A stretch of 64,000 bases of DNA from Phytoseiulus persimilis (GCA_037576195.1 CM075101.1:25048001-25112000); one strand, 5' to 3'. Shown: positions 13,401 to 25,234, numbered from the stretch's first letter. Numbers and translations: made by a program. Notes: generated by a model not told the origin, from the sequence alone.

Positions 13401-15310
13401 GTAAACGAATGCATCCCCTCGTTCCGGAGCCGCTGAGTGTTTAGCCTCCTCACGGCGTTAACGTGTTGTACTTTTCTCTGTATAGTTGCAATGAGATGTC
13501 TATCTGCTTGAAGTTGCGAGGAGCGACCTCAGGGACCACCTGCTACTGACTCTCGGCAGAGAAAAGTGGGGATAAAAGTATGGCTCAACAGCAAAGCTAC
13601 CTTTGCTATTGACATATGCAGCGGCTCGATCACGATGACAGCAGGAGCAAAACTGCCGCGTCGCCGACCTGCCATCCAGTCAAATAAGAGGGAAGCCTCC
13701 GGCCCTTCAACTGAACACTTCAACAGGGTTCGTGATGGATCTTCAAGTTGCAGTTGCCCCCGGAACAGGAGAAGCAACAACAACCCGAGAAGAGAAGCGT
13801 CAGTGGCAACAACGACAACGACCCTAGAACGAAGACCGATTCCTTTTGCGTCTGTTTCAGAATTTCTCAATCATTCCTATGTCCTGGGTGTTTGACGCTC
13901 CAGCTCCTCAAGCACTCGTTTCTTGGAAAAACCCAAGTCACCACGTCTCTCCTTATCGGCGAACTTGATCTGTTCTTGACGCAGATTTGAAAGTCGTTGG
14001 CACACTCTGAAATCCCAAACTGAGCCTATCGCCCCGCCCGGAAACCTCTCCCGCTTTAAATGATTTCCATCGTCTTCAATTCCTCGGCTCTGCTTTGTGT
14101 CGTGCAGGGGGTTGATCCATGCTCTCTCAGAGATTTTCGAACATGTTTCAAATTAGCACCGTGGAATTCATCCTTGTAGCTCAGATCATCGAGCTCTCGG
14201 GGTGTAAGCGCACTGGAAGCACGGCGTCGAATGAGAACAGCTCCTGAGGTGACATATGATATCTAACCGCATCGAAATCCCACTCGATTAGGAGCATGGG
14301 GACACGCGCCTATCCGAAAGCACTCTCCCCCTCGTCTTCTCCTCCCCTATGAGGGAAAAAGGGAGCGAGCGGAGACGTGGTCGCAATACGGGGACGCGGC
14401 GAGGATTCGAATAAGTTCCGAGCTGCAGGAGAGCGCCTCAACGAGTGTTTCGTTCTCGGAAATTCCTCAGAATATACGCATTAAACCAAGTGGAGATTAA
14501 TCCGGTTTTCCAATTTTCTTCTTCCCTATCCACTCTCTCAACAGTTTGTCCGGTTCTCGCGTGTTCATATTTGCCATGTTTGTATTTCAAGTTCCATCGC
14601 TCGGTGTCTCTAGTGTTGTCAAAGAGCCAGAGGAGGGAACAAAGACCATTCGATGCCATCGCTGGCACACTGCCGCCGCTGCCGATGGCGACGGCCCTTC
14701 TTCCCAAGGGCTCCTCCGTACTCACTCACGGGTCATTTCATCGCACCCTGCTGTTTTTGGGAAACATTTTTGCTCCTCTTTTACTCCCCGAGAGCCGAGC
14801 GGACTCGGGGAGCGACGGTTGGACGGGCTGACAGATTCGCAGAGAGAAAGAAAGAGCAGGAGACCCTCCTTCTTCTGATCTCTTGGTATTGTGATCTTCC
14901 ACACGATGAAATACGATGACCGTGAATGCCGGATGAGCTGTTGTGTACATGGGTCGTGTGGCCAGAAAAGACGGAAAACCCGATGAAACGAAGCGAAAGA
15001 TATGGAATGAGTTTGTTCGGCAACCCTCAACTATCTCGTTCCCGCCAAGATCCCACACTGTACCTTACCCCTGTTTCGTCAAGAATCAAACCAGTGACGA
15101 ATATTTGGATCGAATACATCGGGGGCTGGAAAACTAAAGTCCGGAGACGTCATGGATTATTCGTGGACAGACCGAACCTGCGTATTCGCGCTTAACGATC
15201 GAAGCAGGTTCTGTTGGACGCGGCGGTCGCGAAGGGTGTCGAACAGAATGGCTGAGTGGGGAAATCCTGCTCACCCTGTGTCCGCCTTTGTGAGTCCGTC
15301 TGGGTTCGCC

Positions 15311-15400
15311 GTTTGTTCGTCGGATCGGTCGGTTGGACGTTCGCCTGCCTGCCTTCCTGGTCTCTCGGTTGGTTGCTTCGTGGGTCGTTTCAACTCTACA
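15311..15400. repeat. Degenerate period-4 repeat
   Basis: Four-base steps CGGT, TGGA, CGCC, TGCC, TTCC, CGGT, TGGT follow one another with drift, reading TCGGTCGGTTGG then CCTGCCTGCCTTCC. Confidence 0.65.
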
Positions 15401-15997
15401 GCAAACTCCCCATAAACTCCGAGGAGGAATTCATTCGATTTCCGATGCATCTATTCCCCGTTTTGTTCTCTACTTTCCCGAGTGGCCAATTCGAACCCGT
15501 TGGTCGAACTCACGAGAGGAAGTCTTGCGCTCGCTCTTTTTCTCAAACTGTTCAACTTTCTTCACTCGCGAGAATTCACCGGATGTCGTTTCCGTAGACC
15601 TCGTCCGTCCTTAAACCAGCTAAGAAGGACGGGGAGGAGCGGGGCACCGCAAATATTTTCAAAAAACAACCGAATTTCGACTGTGTCGTCGGCAACGCTT
15701 CCGCTCTGGCGTACGGCTCACGCTCGAGATGCCTCAGAGTTTTGAGCGGGTGATTCCTCGACGCAGGGGACAATGGACTTGGGTTTCATTCGGGGTTTAG
15801 AGAAGGTTCGGGTTGAGTGTGACATCGCCGGACTCCACTCCAATCATCGAGTGCGCTTTTATCGATCTCAAGCTGGAATTTCCTCTCTTGGCAGGAATGC
15901 GTCCGGGAGAATGGGCTCTAAAAACGTCATTCAGCATCTCAATATCCATGATCTGATCCCAGAAACGAGATCCAGAAACGTACTCGTACTTAACGTA

Positions 15998-16040
15998 CCC
16001 GAACGCTCCGAAGAATATGATTCGGAAAACTTCGTTCGGG
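15998..16040. repeat. Small imperfect hairpin
   Basis: CCCGAACG (15,998-16,005) pairs with CGTTCGGG (16,033-16,040), and TCCGAA (16,007-16,012) with TTCGGA (16,021-16,026), leaving an 8-base loop and an asymmetric bulge. The 3' side of this hairpin is itself an inverted near-copy of part of the larger hairpin next to it. Confidence 0.55.
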
Positions 16041-16053
16041 GGTGCCTCGAAGA

Positions 16054-16150
16054 TTGGGAGCGAGCTGTCCTAATCGTACTTCTGGAAAAACTTCGCGGCA
16101 CTCCTGAACGAAGTTTTTCCGAAAGAACGATTAGAGCGACTTGCTCTTGA
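16054..16150 (+). ncRNA. Pre-miRNA-sized hairpin, candidate non-coding RNA
   Basis: Arms at 16,070-16,095 and 16,109-16,134 pair over 26 positions with 23 Watson-Crick pairs and one G-U, closed by a 13-base loop. The stem continues outward with G-U pairs and small mismatches to about 16,054 and 16,150, for a total of 97 bases. Size, loop and scattered single mismatches resemble a microRNA precursor. The pairing works on both strands, so orientation is a guess. It could instead be a palindromic repeat, because an inverted near-copy of part of it lies at 16,021-16,052. I recognise no known microRNA seed. Confidence 0.35.
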
Positions 16151-17490
16151 AGTATCCCGGATCTCGTCAAAAAGTATAAGCGAGACGACTCACTTCGGAA
16201 TCCTTCCTCTTCCTCGAGCACGCGTACACACGCATGAATTCGAACACAAAGGCCTCGGCTGCCGTCGACGATAGGATTTTTTTTCCGAGGTTTCGAGGAG
16301 ATGAATCTCCCTTTTCGTCATTCTGGTTTTTCCGAATAATAAACGCACGTTTCACAGCATGAATCGCTGGATCGCGGAACTCGGGACCGAGGATATGCCC
16401 TCTCCTTCCGAGCCTAGCTCACTTTGTGTTTCCCAGACCACTGAAGTCTCAAATCCACTGAGTTCGTATGTGCACACGAATGCTCCGTCAACCCTGACAC
16501 ATTGATGTTCATTCGGACATGATTTCGATCGGGCATCCAGAAGTATCAGCCGACGAAGGGAGCCAAGTGCACGACGCAGCCGATTGCTAGTCCCATCTTT
16601 CTGTTGAGTGCCGACCGCAAGTCATTTCAATTACATCAGTGTAGAGAGCGCTGGAGAATAGACGTTATCAGAGATCGCCTTTCCTTTGCGAACATGATTG
16701 GAATCACTATCGCTGTTATGAGTAATGATGTCTGATTTGCATTTCACAAATTTATGCACGAGATTCGATGATAGCCACAGAGCCCCCACCTGAGATGAGG
16801 AGGCAACGGACCAGGAACTGAGGAGGGCAACGGGCGAGGAGTGCCATGTCGTCTGAGTGGTTCTCGACATGACAACCTTGGTATCAGAGTGCGCGTTCGT
16901 GTCCAGACTTCATAAAACTCCTTTTCAGGACACCTGAGGATATATATTTCCTCAAGTCACTCCTTGAATATTTGCTCCCACCTTTGGGGAGGTTGGAGGG
17001 TGACACGACCAAGCGAGACGGTCGGGCAAGGAATAGGCAATCAGCCCACCAGTCGAGCGGCCTATGCTCCAGCGTGACATCTGAGGCCCGCTCCTCCTCC
17101 AGTCGCCTACCTTGCAGCGACGACGGCAACGAACACAACGACGACGGTTACGAGGTCGGAACTTTGGATTCGTCTTGAAGTGAACGAGCGAGCGAGAGTC
17201 CTCTCTATCTCCATATGTCTGTATCCAACATCCATATTCAAGTGCGCGCCACTAGGTCTCAACAAGCTGCAATATTTGTTACTCATCGTGCATATAAAAT
17301 GATATTGCGACTCGAGCCGACCGAAAGATACTCCGGAGTAGGGGGCTGCTTCTTGAGCGAGGAGAATATCGCGTCCTCTGCCGTTTTGGTCGCTGGATTC
17401 CTTCGATTCGCTCTCGATGATCACAAAGCAGCGAACAGAAGCCCCCACTTCCCCACGCCGTCTCGAGTTAGAAACTGTACGGGTGTTCCT

Positions 17491-17837
17491 CTATCGGACT
17501 GCAATCGGCGGATAGGTGACGAATTTCGGTCTGGGGATGATTCCAATGCGCGCGTAGATGGGATCCAACGAGCTATAGGTCATAACTCCCACCTCGCGAT
17601 ACCTCCTCGCATGGGAATGGGGTTTCAGGATAGCGCTGGGAATAATGTCGATCATTTTGCTCAGATCTCCTTGACGTAGTTGATCGGAGGTTTGGATTTT
17701 CACAAGTTGACAACAAAGTGCTACCCCTGCAATGGTTGCTGAGGAGTTTGGTCAACACCTTTGACACTCCTTGCACCAGTGATAAAAACCCGATGTCACT
17801 CGGATTTGAAGCATCCAGCAGCGAGTCAGCCACCAGT
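17491..17837 (-). pseudogene. Candidate coding relic, minus strand
   Basis: Reading the minus strand, a pyrimidine-rich stretch ending CTCACAG could be an acceptor at 17,837/17,838. It is followed by a frame reading LVADSLLDASNPSDIGF and QGVSKVLTKLLSN. After a change of frame near 17,740 a second frame continues with VKIQTSDQLRQGDLSKMID and later YSSLDPIYARIGIIPRPKF, ending at TAG (17,491-17,493). Third positions are mostly G or C, as in the Beat exons. The frame change has no intron long enough to explain it, so this would be a frameshifted relic, or a chance frame. I do not recognise the protein. Confidence 0.22.
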
Positions 17838-19589
17838 CTGTGAGGTTGAGCGTGGCAAGAAAGCCCGGAAAGAAGCAAGCGACAGTCAGAGAAGCGAGAT
17901 TCTCTCTTAGTTCGAGCCCCCAGGACATCACGTCGTATCCTTGTTTAGTATCAGGGTCACGCGTCTGTTCGGCATCCTGTTTCGCGGTGGACCGACCAAT
18001 TTCAAAGTAAACAGTGCGTCGCTCTCCTTATTTCTCATCGCTAGCGTTCTCTATCGCGATCCCTGCAGCTTTCGCTCGTCTCCTCCTGTTCCTTCCGTCT
18101 TCCAACAAGCCTCTCAACACTCTTCCGCAAACAGACACACTCGACTGACAGATGCTACGAAATTATTGTTATCATCCCTCATTATTGTCGCCGTTATCGT
18201 GATGGTTCTTGTCTTCCTTCCTGGCAGCGTTGACACTGCTTTCGTTGCTGTCATAGTGAAGCCGTTCTCTGAGATGAGGTTCGAGGAAGAGTTCAGGAGG
18301 GGAACCCGAGACCAGGGTCGGGAAGGAGAACAGCCTCGAGAGCGTCCGCGCACGCCGATTTCTCTCGAAAACTCTGACCTTCGGTTTAGGAGATCTCCGC
18401 GGTTTCCCCCAAAGATCGACATTTTTAGATCTTCGAAGTACATACTTCCTTGTTTGCGATCCGACGCGTCCTCATTTGCCGATCATCAGGACGAGGGAAT
18501 CCGGCAATCACCGGTTTGTGTCCCCCAGGAAGTGGACATCCTTCCGGACTGAGCGACAGATCATCAAGTAAATGCCCTTGATGTGAATGCCCCAGACGAT
18601 CGCACATGTGGCCACGTAAGAAACAATCTTTGACGTTGTAACACCTCTCCAGACACAAGAGACGCTCTTGTGTGGTACTTCGTTGATTGTGGGGAGAACA
18701 AGAGTCACTGAGAACCGAAAGTTTAGTGATAGAAGTCGCACAGTATGGGTGAGCAGGACGCCGTTCTGCGGATTCCCACATCGACAGAACTATGTGTATC
18801 ATGATTGGAAAATTATCATGATCAGTGGAGAATCGAATGATCAGAGTTTGCGAGCCCGTGAGGTTCGGAACCGACTTTCGGCCGCATGTTCCCGTTATTC
18901 GAGAAACGAGATTCTCATTGAGAGGGCGACACAAACAGTGTGTTGGAAATATAGCCCTCGATTTTCTTCCGCGGGGAAGTCGCCGTATCATGGCGAGACC
19001 TCACTCGAGCAGCTGATGATTCCTATTAGGAGGAAGCCAGTCTGGCAGCTTTGCCTGAACTCATAATTTTATCATCCGACTTTGGTTTTTCAAGATGCGA
19101 TCGTTGGAAATTTCTTCGTCTCCCCCTGGCTTATTACTCCCAGTTGCTTTTACACTGCATAGCGTGACTGTCCAATATCAAGCGTTCCGGCGCACCGCTC
19201 AGAAGCTCATCCAGCGAGCTGGGAACCTTTCGAGCAGCCAGCTCGAGGCATTCGCCGGGACAAGTGGAAAAGAATTCCGTTTCTGCCACAGGTGGTGGCA
19301 GCTGCTGCTGTTGCAGCGAGGTCGGTGGCGGCGCGGGTTAAAGAGCAATTGTGGATGGGAGAAGCTGCGGCTGCTGGGGGCGCGTAGCTCTGAAACGACC
19401 AAACGAACGAAGCAAGGAAAGAACGAACCGAGCGACCGACTGACTGACTGAGTCTGCTCTCGCTGAGCTTTTGGGAAATCTCATCAAACGGCGCAGGCAC
19501 TCCACTCGTTTGCTTTTAGTGCTGCTTAAGCCATTTTATCACAATGTGTCTCCTGCGTCGGACTTCACTCACTCACCACCGTCTCTATC

Positions 19590-19652
19590 CATCCGTCAGT
19601 CTGCACGCCCGCGCTCGCCCGCTCGCTCGTCCATCCATCTATCCATCCGGTA
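19590..19652. repeat. Period-4 repeat CTCG then TCCA
   Basis: GCTCGCTCGTCC followed by ATCCATCTATCCATCC; two four-base units abutting. Confidence 0.75.
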
Positions 19653-20304
19653 AGCAGCGAGGAGCTAGCTCGCCTGACGACGAAGAAGAGGAGCAAAGCT
19701 TAAGAAGGACGACGACTCCCTCTGTACTTCTCCTCCGTTCTAATGGGATCAATGTCAGAAATCCCGTTTGCTTTGAAAGCGAACCTACGCGAGGAGCACG
19801 AGTCCATTCGAGAGAGTAGGGGCACGAACAGTTCTTGATGACAACAGTGAAAGCTCGAGTTGGAACAGCACAAGTAGAAGTAACGGCCGTCGACGGCAGC
19901 GACAGCAGTACTGACAGTAGCGGAGCCAATATCGATGTTGTGCGCTCGACATGACATGAGCATGTAGACTTGTTCTATTCCGCGCTCGTGTTCAATACAA
20001 CTTGTCCTTGGCTCGTTTCTTCGAGCTCAGACACAGTGTAGCGCCGTATGTTGTTCCGACACCCAACCGAAGGAGGTCGCGTCCGTCCGCTCCCGCTGCT
20101 CGAGCCGCGAGAGGCCTCCAGCCTGCCGTTCAAGGAGCGGATTGATTGTTCCTTCAAGAATCAAGCTGACAATCGAACCGCTTCGAGGTTGCAATCGGTA
20201 CCGGTGTTGCCAACCAAAAGCGATTGTTTCTCTCCCGATGAGCGTCGGGTCTCCAATCAGTCACGGAGTCTCGCCGCCTCTGTGTGGAGTGTAGACATGT
20301 ATAT

Positions 20305-20322
20305 CCGTATTACGGCTTACGG
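20305..20322 (+). repeat. Left inverted-repeat core of the hAT-like element
   Basis: CCGTATTACGGCTTACGG; its reverse complement, with one changed base, lies at 20,634-20,651. A further CCGTATTACGG copy starts near 20,330 and another near 20,372, each preceded by TT. Confidence 0.75.
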
Positions 20323-20633
20323 AAACATTTCCGTATTACGGCGTCACGGGAAATGAATCCCGTAGTTCCGTATTACGGAAAATGATCCCGCCAAGATTCA
20401 CACCTCAGCTGTCCTCGATGTAACGATATTGATAGTGTTTCCCATGGCGAGCCCTGAGTACGGGATACCGGACGCCCGACTATCTCAGCGGAGTTATTCG
20501 GGATGATTGGTTCATGAAATTCATGATCTATGCTTCATGCGATTCTTCCCCGTGATTCCGTATGGCGAAAAATATTTTCCGTTGTTCCGTATCAAGGGTC
20601 TCATTCTCCATGACTAGGTAATACAGCGAAAAC

Positions 20634-20651
20634 CCGTAATCCGTAATACGG
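20634..20651 (-). repeat. Right inverted-repeat core of the hAT-like element
   Basis: Reads CCGTATTACGGATTACGG on the minus strand, 17 of 18 bases identical to the left core. It marks the right end of the 373-bp element. Confidence 0.75.
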
Positions 20652-20964
20652 AAACACTTGTCTGGTGGACTGGCCGCGACTCCCTGGAGGCCATGGGTTC
20701 TGGTGAGCCAGCGAGTGAAATCGTTCTTCCTTGTCTCACCTCTTCTAGACGTTCACTGTGGTTGAGCTCATCACGATGACGATGCAAAGACGACGTTCGC
20801 CCTCGTCCATCGATGGCGGAGATGATGGAGGCGCTATTAATAATCGCCGCCGATAACATCGACTGGGAAGCAACATGTCGCGCGCCTTCCCCACACCATC
20901 GTAGAACTCAGAAGAATAAGGTGCTTGTCTGCCGACGCTCCAATCCATCGGTAGGTAGTTCACA

Positions 20965-21006
20965 GGATGGCTGGCTCGCTCGCTCGCTCCCTGGCCGTCC
21001 GGCCGC
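20965..21006. repeat. Period-4 repeat GGCT then CGCT
   Basis: GGATGGCTGGCT followed by CGCTCGCTCGCTCC and CCGTCCGG steps. Confidence 0.75.
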
Positions 21007-23064
21007 TCAGATCGCAGCCAGCTTTCCAGCAGGATGACTCTGTCGTCTCTTTCGCAAGCTGTCGCCATGTTGCTGCTCCGTGCGTGCGTGCGCGCGCTCT
21101 TTGTGAAAGGAGGGGGCGTCACTCAAACTTATTCAATTTTGACACCCAACACAAGACAACCAACGGCAAGTACCGCGGCAGGCGAGGAGACGGGTGGGCA
21201 GGCAGGCAGGCAAGCGGACAGGATAGCAAGGCGAAGGGAAGGCGAGCTGGTCAAAGTTTTCGGAGAGATATGTCGCGAAGATGTTGCTCTCGTTGTTCTC
21301 AGAATCCTGGCTCAAACTTCTCCAAACCATAACAGAAAAACGAAACCCGGAAGGAGGGAAAACTGAGCGTATACGCGGCAGTCTTCTGGGAGAGTTGAAA
21401 CAATACTCTGTCGGATTCACCGTATGGATAGTTTGATGTCCAAAATATGCCCTCATTCCATCATGAGTGGCAGTCAACGTGATGTATGGCAATGATATGG
21501 AGCCTACTCACGGGGTGACTGTGTGCGATCGATAACAAACCTCAGATTCTACTGAAGAAACATCCCACCCTCCCGTCGGATTTTTCCGGAGACGCTAACT
21601 CCACGTCCCCACCCAATTATTAAAGTCTGGTACGAAACAGAATGCTGTTTTAAATTGAACTCTGGAACTCTGGAAGAACGAGATTTTGGACAAGATAGAA
21701 AAATCGGATCCGACTCCGGGCTACATCCGCCGGCGCGAGCAGATTTCCATACCGAGATGTCGTTTGATCGAGATGTTCATTTTCGTCGATAGCCGAGTTC
21801 CTCAGGGGTCCAAGTGAAAAAGCGAACTTCATCCTTGCTCAGACAGCCCCCGTGCGCCCCACTCGCTCCAGGCGCTTGAATCCCATGAACTTCTTTGTAT
21901 AGAACACCCAAGTCACGGTTAATTCTGCTCGGAGTCCGCGCCTTTCATTCGGTCCGCAATGGTCATGTGGTCTTTTTTCTCTATTCCATTAGTCCGAGGA
22001 ATTATCGTGGTATCTTCGCCATTGCTCGTGCCAGTCGGGATGGAAGTGACTTGCCGATTCTCAAGTTTCTTTTGAGAGGAAACTTCTCGAGTGTGAAGAG
22101 ATTAGCCCATGAATAGCCCTCACCCTCTTCGCTACGCCGAGGATTCTCGTAATAGAAATCACGACATCCGGGCTCCTGCGTGGGCCTGCCCTGACATCAA
22201 AGGTTTCGGACCCGAGGGACTTCCTGCCAGAGGTGTACTGTACATCACAATCTCGGAGAGAGCATGGATAGTCTCGGAATCGGCTAAGAACAATCAGAAT
22301 TTTTGATGAGGCTCCCAGCCTGACGGTGGTCCTCGTCGACGACGCACCCGACGACGGCCTTGTTTGGAAGCCGAGCGAACTAGTCATCAGGGAGGTGCTT
22401 CTCCCCTGGAATCATGGAATCGATGAAGTCACGGAAGACGCAGGACTCAACGAGATGGCAAACGACTCCCATAGTCACCACGAGTGTCGGAGAAGATGTC
22501 TATCGTGGGAAGCCTGAAGCTGCTGCTATCGGTGCGAGATTTCTCGATAGGGTTAGCGGCTCACGCTGGAGAGATATGATCCTGCGCATTATTCTTCAAG
22601 AAACAGGGTCAACAGTCCCATTCGATGACATTGAGCACAAAAGCCCAATCTCATTTTCGGATCGCTTCTCCCCTAGCTGAACTCACGGTAGTATTGTTGA
22701 GCCGACGTCTCTGCTTTCTCGCCTCGTTACTGCATAGTCGACTCAGAGAAAAACGTCGAGCTTTTCTTTCGAACGGCGCGGTTCACCTTGGTTCTGTAGC
22801 TCAAACGAGTTTCTGGAACACTGTCCCGAGTTGGAAGAGTCGTCATGGATGCTCAGCTCTTCGCCGGATACGGAGGAATCGACAGATGGACGGAGCTGTG
22901 AATGACAGAGTTGTTCCGGCGTTCAGCGTTGTGTCCCAGCGAGCGACACGCGAGGATTGGCCTGGATCGCATTTTCCCCATGGCAAAAACATCCATTGGT
23001 CGAGCAAGCCTTCTTCGCCATTCATTACTCATGCTGTGATGCATAATAAGCCATAGAGTCAGAC

Positions 23065-23125
23065 CGGGCGGCAGGGTCGGCAGTCAGGCTGGCTGGCTGG
23101 ACGGCCGGCCGGCCGGCTAGTCGGG
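23065..23125. repeat. Period-4 repeat with GGCT and GGCC units
   Basis: GGCTGGCTGGCTGG followed by CGGCCGGCCGGCCGG; contains overlapping GGCCGGCC palindromes. Confidence 0.8.
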
Positions 23126-24211
23126 AAGCAGGCCGCCGGCATACGTTACATCGAGAGATCCATGAACACTCCATGAGGGAGGAAAAGAAGAGTACAACAT
23201 CGTTGATGCACGGAACTAATATGTCAAGTCAAGCTAAACACTACGCCTTTATTAAAGCACGACGATGATACCGAGAGAGAACGGACACAGAGAGAACAAG
23301 TAAGATACATCATGAGAGTCGGAGCTCGCGCCGAGGCTCGGGCCACTTTACTGGATTGATATCCGCGACGCGAGCTACGCCTAGTACCGCAATCGGCGGA
23401 GAACACCGGCAAGAATTCACCGTTGCTATAATACGACCCACGGAGAGGAGGTTTCTTTAACGTCAGTCTCCTCCTCATCTGATGCGTACTGCCTAATGTT
23501 CTTGATGACTCTTCTCATCGCTCCGCGCTGTGAGTTCTTGAATAAATCCCACAGAAGTGCTTCTTGAAACCCGATCAGTACATGAGCCTCGGAAAGGCGA
23601 CCGATGATCATGCGACTTCGGAAGCCGAGCCGAATGTCTGGGAGCCGAAACTCCGGCGGAGCACTTGAATCCGTTCCCTCGAGGAAAATCAGCAGCAGCC
23701 GTCCCTGGAACGTTTTTCTGGAAACAGGTACTTCGCAGTCCCAGCTCATCACCGGATCAGAGACTTGACTGTTTTTTCAGAGCTCGAGATTAGAATGTGA
23801 GCTCATGTAACCATGAATCGACGACTACTTATATTTTTTTACGACTGTAATTTCCGCGGATGCTTCAAGTCGAACCTGCGAAATCGCTGACAAGTCGAAT
23901 AACATCGCCTTTTAGTCGTCATTGTCATCCGGAACCAATTCGTGATGGATTTTCAAGGTGAAATAAAACGTTCGAATCTCGCGCAGTCAAGTTTGGCTGA
24001 TACATATGTTTTTGAATTCAAAACGTTTCATGGCCTATTCTTTGCGTCAATGGCACTTCTTCCCCTCTTGGATGATGCCGCCCAGGGCTACCTTGGAGCT
24101 CGCCGACCTCGACTGAGCATGCTCGTGGCGGAAATACATCCATGCCGCGGTTCCACTTCTTGAAAACTTCGGGAGACCTCTCCATGAGCTGAAGTCTCCG
24201 ACAGCTTATCT

Positions 24212-24619
24212 TTATTCTGCGGGCGTTGACTCCATCTGACTCTGGTAAACTATCGCTGGCCCGAGCGATGATCGCATGACAACAAATTTGACGATTTCGT
24301 TGACCGCGATCGAGAAGTGATCGGGTGCCTTCAGGTTGCTACAGTCGAATCGAGCCACAGCAGGAGAGTTGCGCCTTCTAGCGTCTGAGCACTCAATACT
24401 AACCGCAGGCATCGGCATTTGATCATGGAATGAGTTTCGTTTCCCGGGAAGCGCATCGGAACTCAGAGCGAACGCGTTTCGGATCAACTCGAACGAGCGG
24501 AAATCGCGGCTCGATTCCTGCTCGGGGAGGCCGGAGCCGGTAGGTAAGCATGGCCCGGCTGGTTCTCGAGCCAGCGTACTACCTCGCTGTCTCTGAGGCT
24601 GGTAAACCGAGCCCCTCTC
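24212..24619 (-). CDS. Candidate coding segment, minus strand, stop overlaps AATAAA
   Basis: A minus-strand frame is open from 24,619 to TAA at 24,212-24,214. Its C-terminal half (RFDCSNLKAPDHFSIAVNE, then VKFVVMRSSLGPAIVYQSQ) has G/C-rich third positions and a protein-like composition. The stop codon sits inside AATAAA (24,211-24,216 on the minus strand), which would double as a poly(A) signal. The upstream half is low in protein character and there is no good start, so only a last exon could be argued. If real, the gene would lie head-to-head with the Beat-like gene. I do not recognise the product. Confidence 0.22.
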   Translation of the reverse strand, partial: ERGSVYQPQRQRGSTLAREPAGPCLPTGSGLPEQESSRDFRSFELIRNAFALSSDALPGKRNSFHDQMPMPAVSIECSDARRRNSPAVARFDCSNLKAPDHFSIAVNEIVKFVVMRSSLGPAIVYQSQMESTPAE

Positions 24620-25140
24620 TCATACAGGCGTTACCCGATGGGGTGTTCCCTCTCTGCTGTGGCGAGAGGCCCACGAGGTTTCAGCGTTGGGAGATGGAAC
24701 ATCCGAGACATTCGGATGCGATCTCTCTCACGGTGTACCCGCGGCAATCAAAAATATCGGCGCAGCACCCAAGACAGCCGGGTGGAGGATCGAATCCTCA
24801 CTGAGAACTGAGCGACCGTCGTCCAACCCATCGAAGGGAGAGAGTATTATTACTAGATCCAACTAGTGCCTCAGAGGTTTTGCTCAACGATTTGACACCG
24901 ATCTGTCAAGGATTAAAGACTCTTCGAGTTCAGTTGTCGTGTGTGACACTAGAGTGCGACAGTGGCAACAACTTCATTCAGCCTCATGCCCTGACTCCGA
25001 AAAGACCCTCGGTATAGATTTCCGCTGGATCAGGCAGTCGGTACGTTTTCGCGCGCACCGCCCCGGAACGCCCGAAGCTTTTCGGAAACATCTCAGACGA
25101 GAGAGCGAGCGTAACGCACGCACGAGGAAAGCTGACCAGG

Positions 25141-25234
25141 ATGGCCGGCAAAAAACAATGCACGGTCAGGTCCCAGATACTTTCCTTCTTAGGGCTCCTG
25201 ATGGCAACTCACGAAGCCCTCGCATCAACTAATG
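25141..25234 (+). CDS. Beat-like gene exon 1: start codon and signal peptide
   Basis: Encodes 31 residues plus the first base of codon 32. The N-terminus has basic residues (KK, R10), a hydrophobic core around residues 13-22 and an ALA-S sequence at 26-29 that suits signal peptidase cleavage. The exon ends in AATG followed by donor GTGAGT. The leftover G joins the GA that opens the 52,971 exon to give glycine, immediately followed by the LRLTHLSVP strand with which mature Beat proteins begin. The ATG sits in a good context (purine at -3, G at +4). A TCAGTT initiator-like hexamer lies about 210 bases upstream at 24,930, but I see no convincing TATA box or downstream element, so the transcription start is unknown. 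The phase match and protein logic make this exon likely despite its distance from the rest. Confidence 0.8.

Larger units (their letters stand above)
8416..15997. other. Gene-free stretch, no supported coding sequence
   Basis: I see a C18 run and a period-4 tract near 15.3 kb. A frame at 10,720-11,088 ends at a GTAAGC donor-like site but is low-complexity and opens without a good start, so it is not called. Confidence 0.5.
20292..20664. mobile_element. Non-autonomous hAT-like DNA transposon (MITE), 373 bp
   Basis: Seen: 31-bp terminal inverted repeats at 20,292-20,322 and 20,634-20,664 match at 26 of 31 positions and share an 18-base core CCGTATTACGGCTTACGG with one difference. The tips read TAGACA and CAGACA. 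Immediately outside are GTGGAGTG (20,284-20,291) and GTGGACTG (20,665-20,672), a 7-of-8 candidate target-site duplication. Further copies of the palindromic motif CCGTATTACGG and partial TTCCGTAT motifs lie near both ends. Family knowledge: 8-bp duplications, YAG-type tips and arrays of subterminal repeats are typical of hAT elements. There is no transposase frame inside, so it would depend on an enzyme supplied in trans. Superfamily is inferred from structure only. Confidence 0.68.

Noticed and set aside
24783..24800. B-box-like GGATTCGATCC on the minus strand, possible tRNA or SINE
   Set aside because: The T-arm would need a 7-base loop closed by G-C; here the stem closes on a 5-base loop, and no A-box lies at the right distance.
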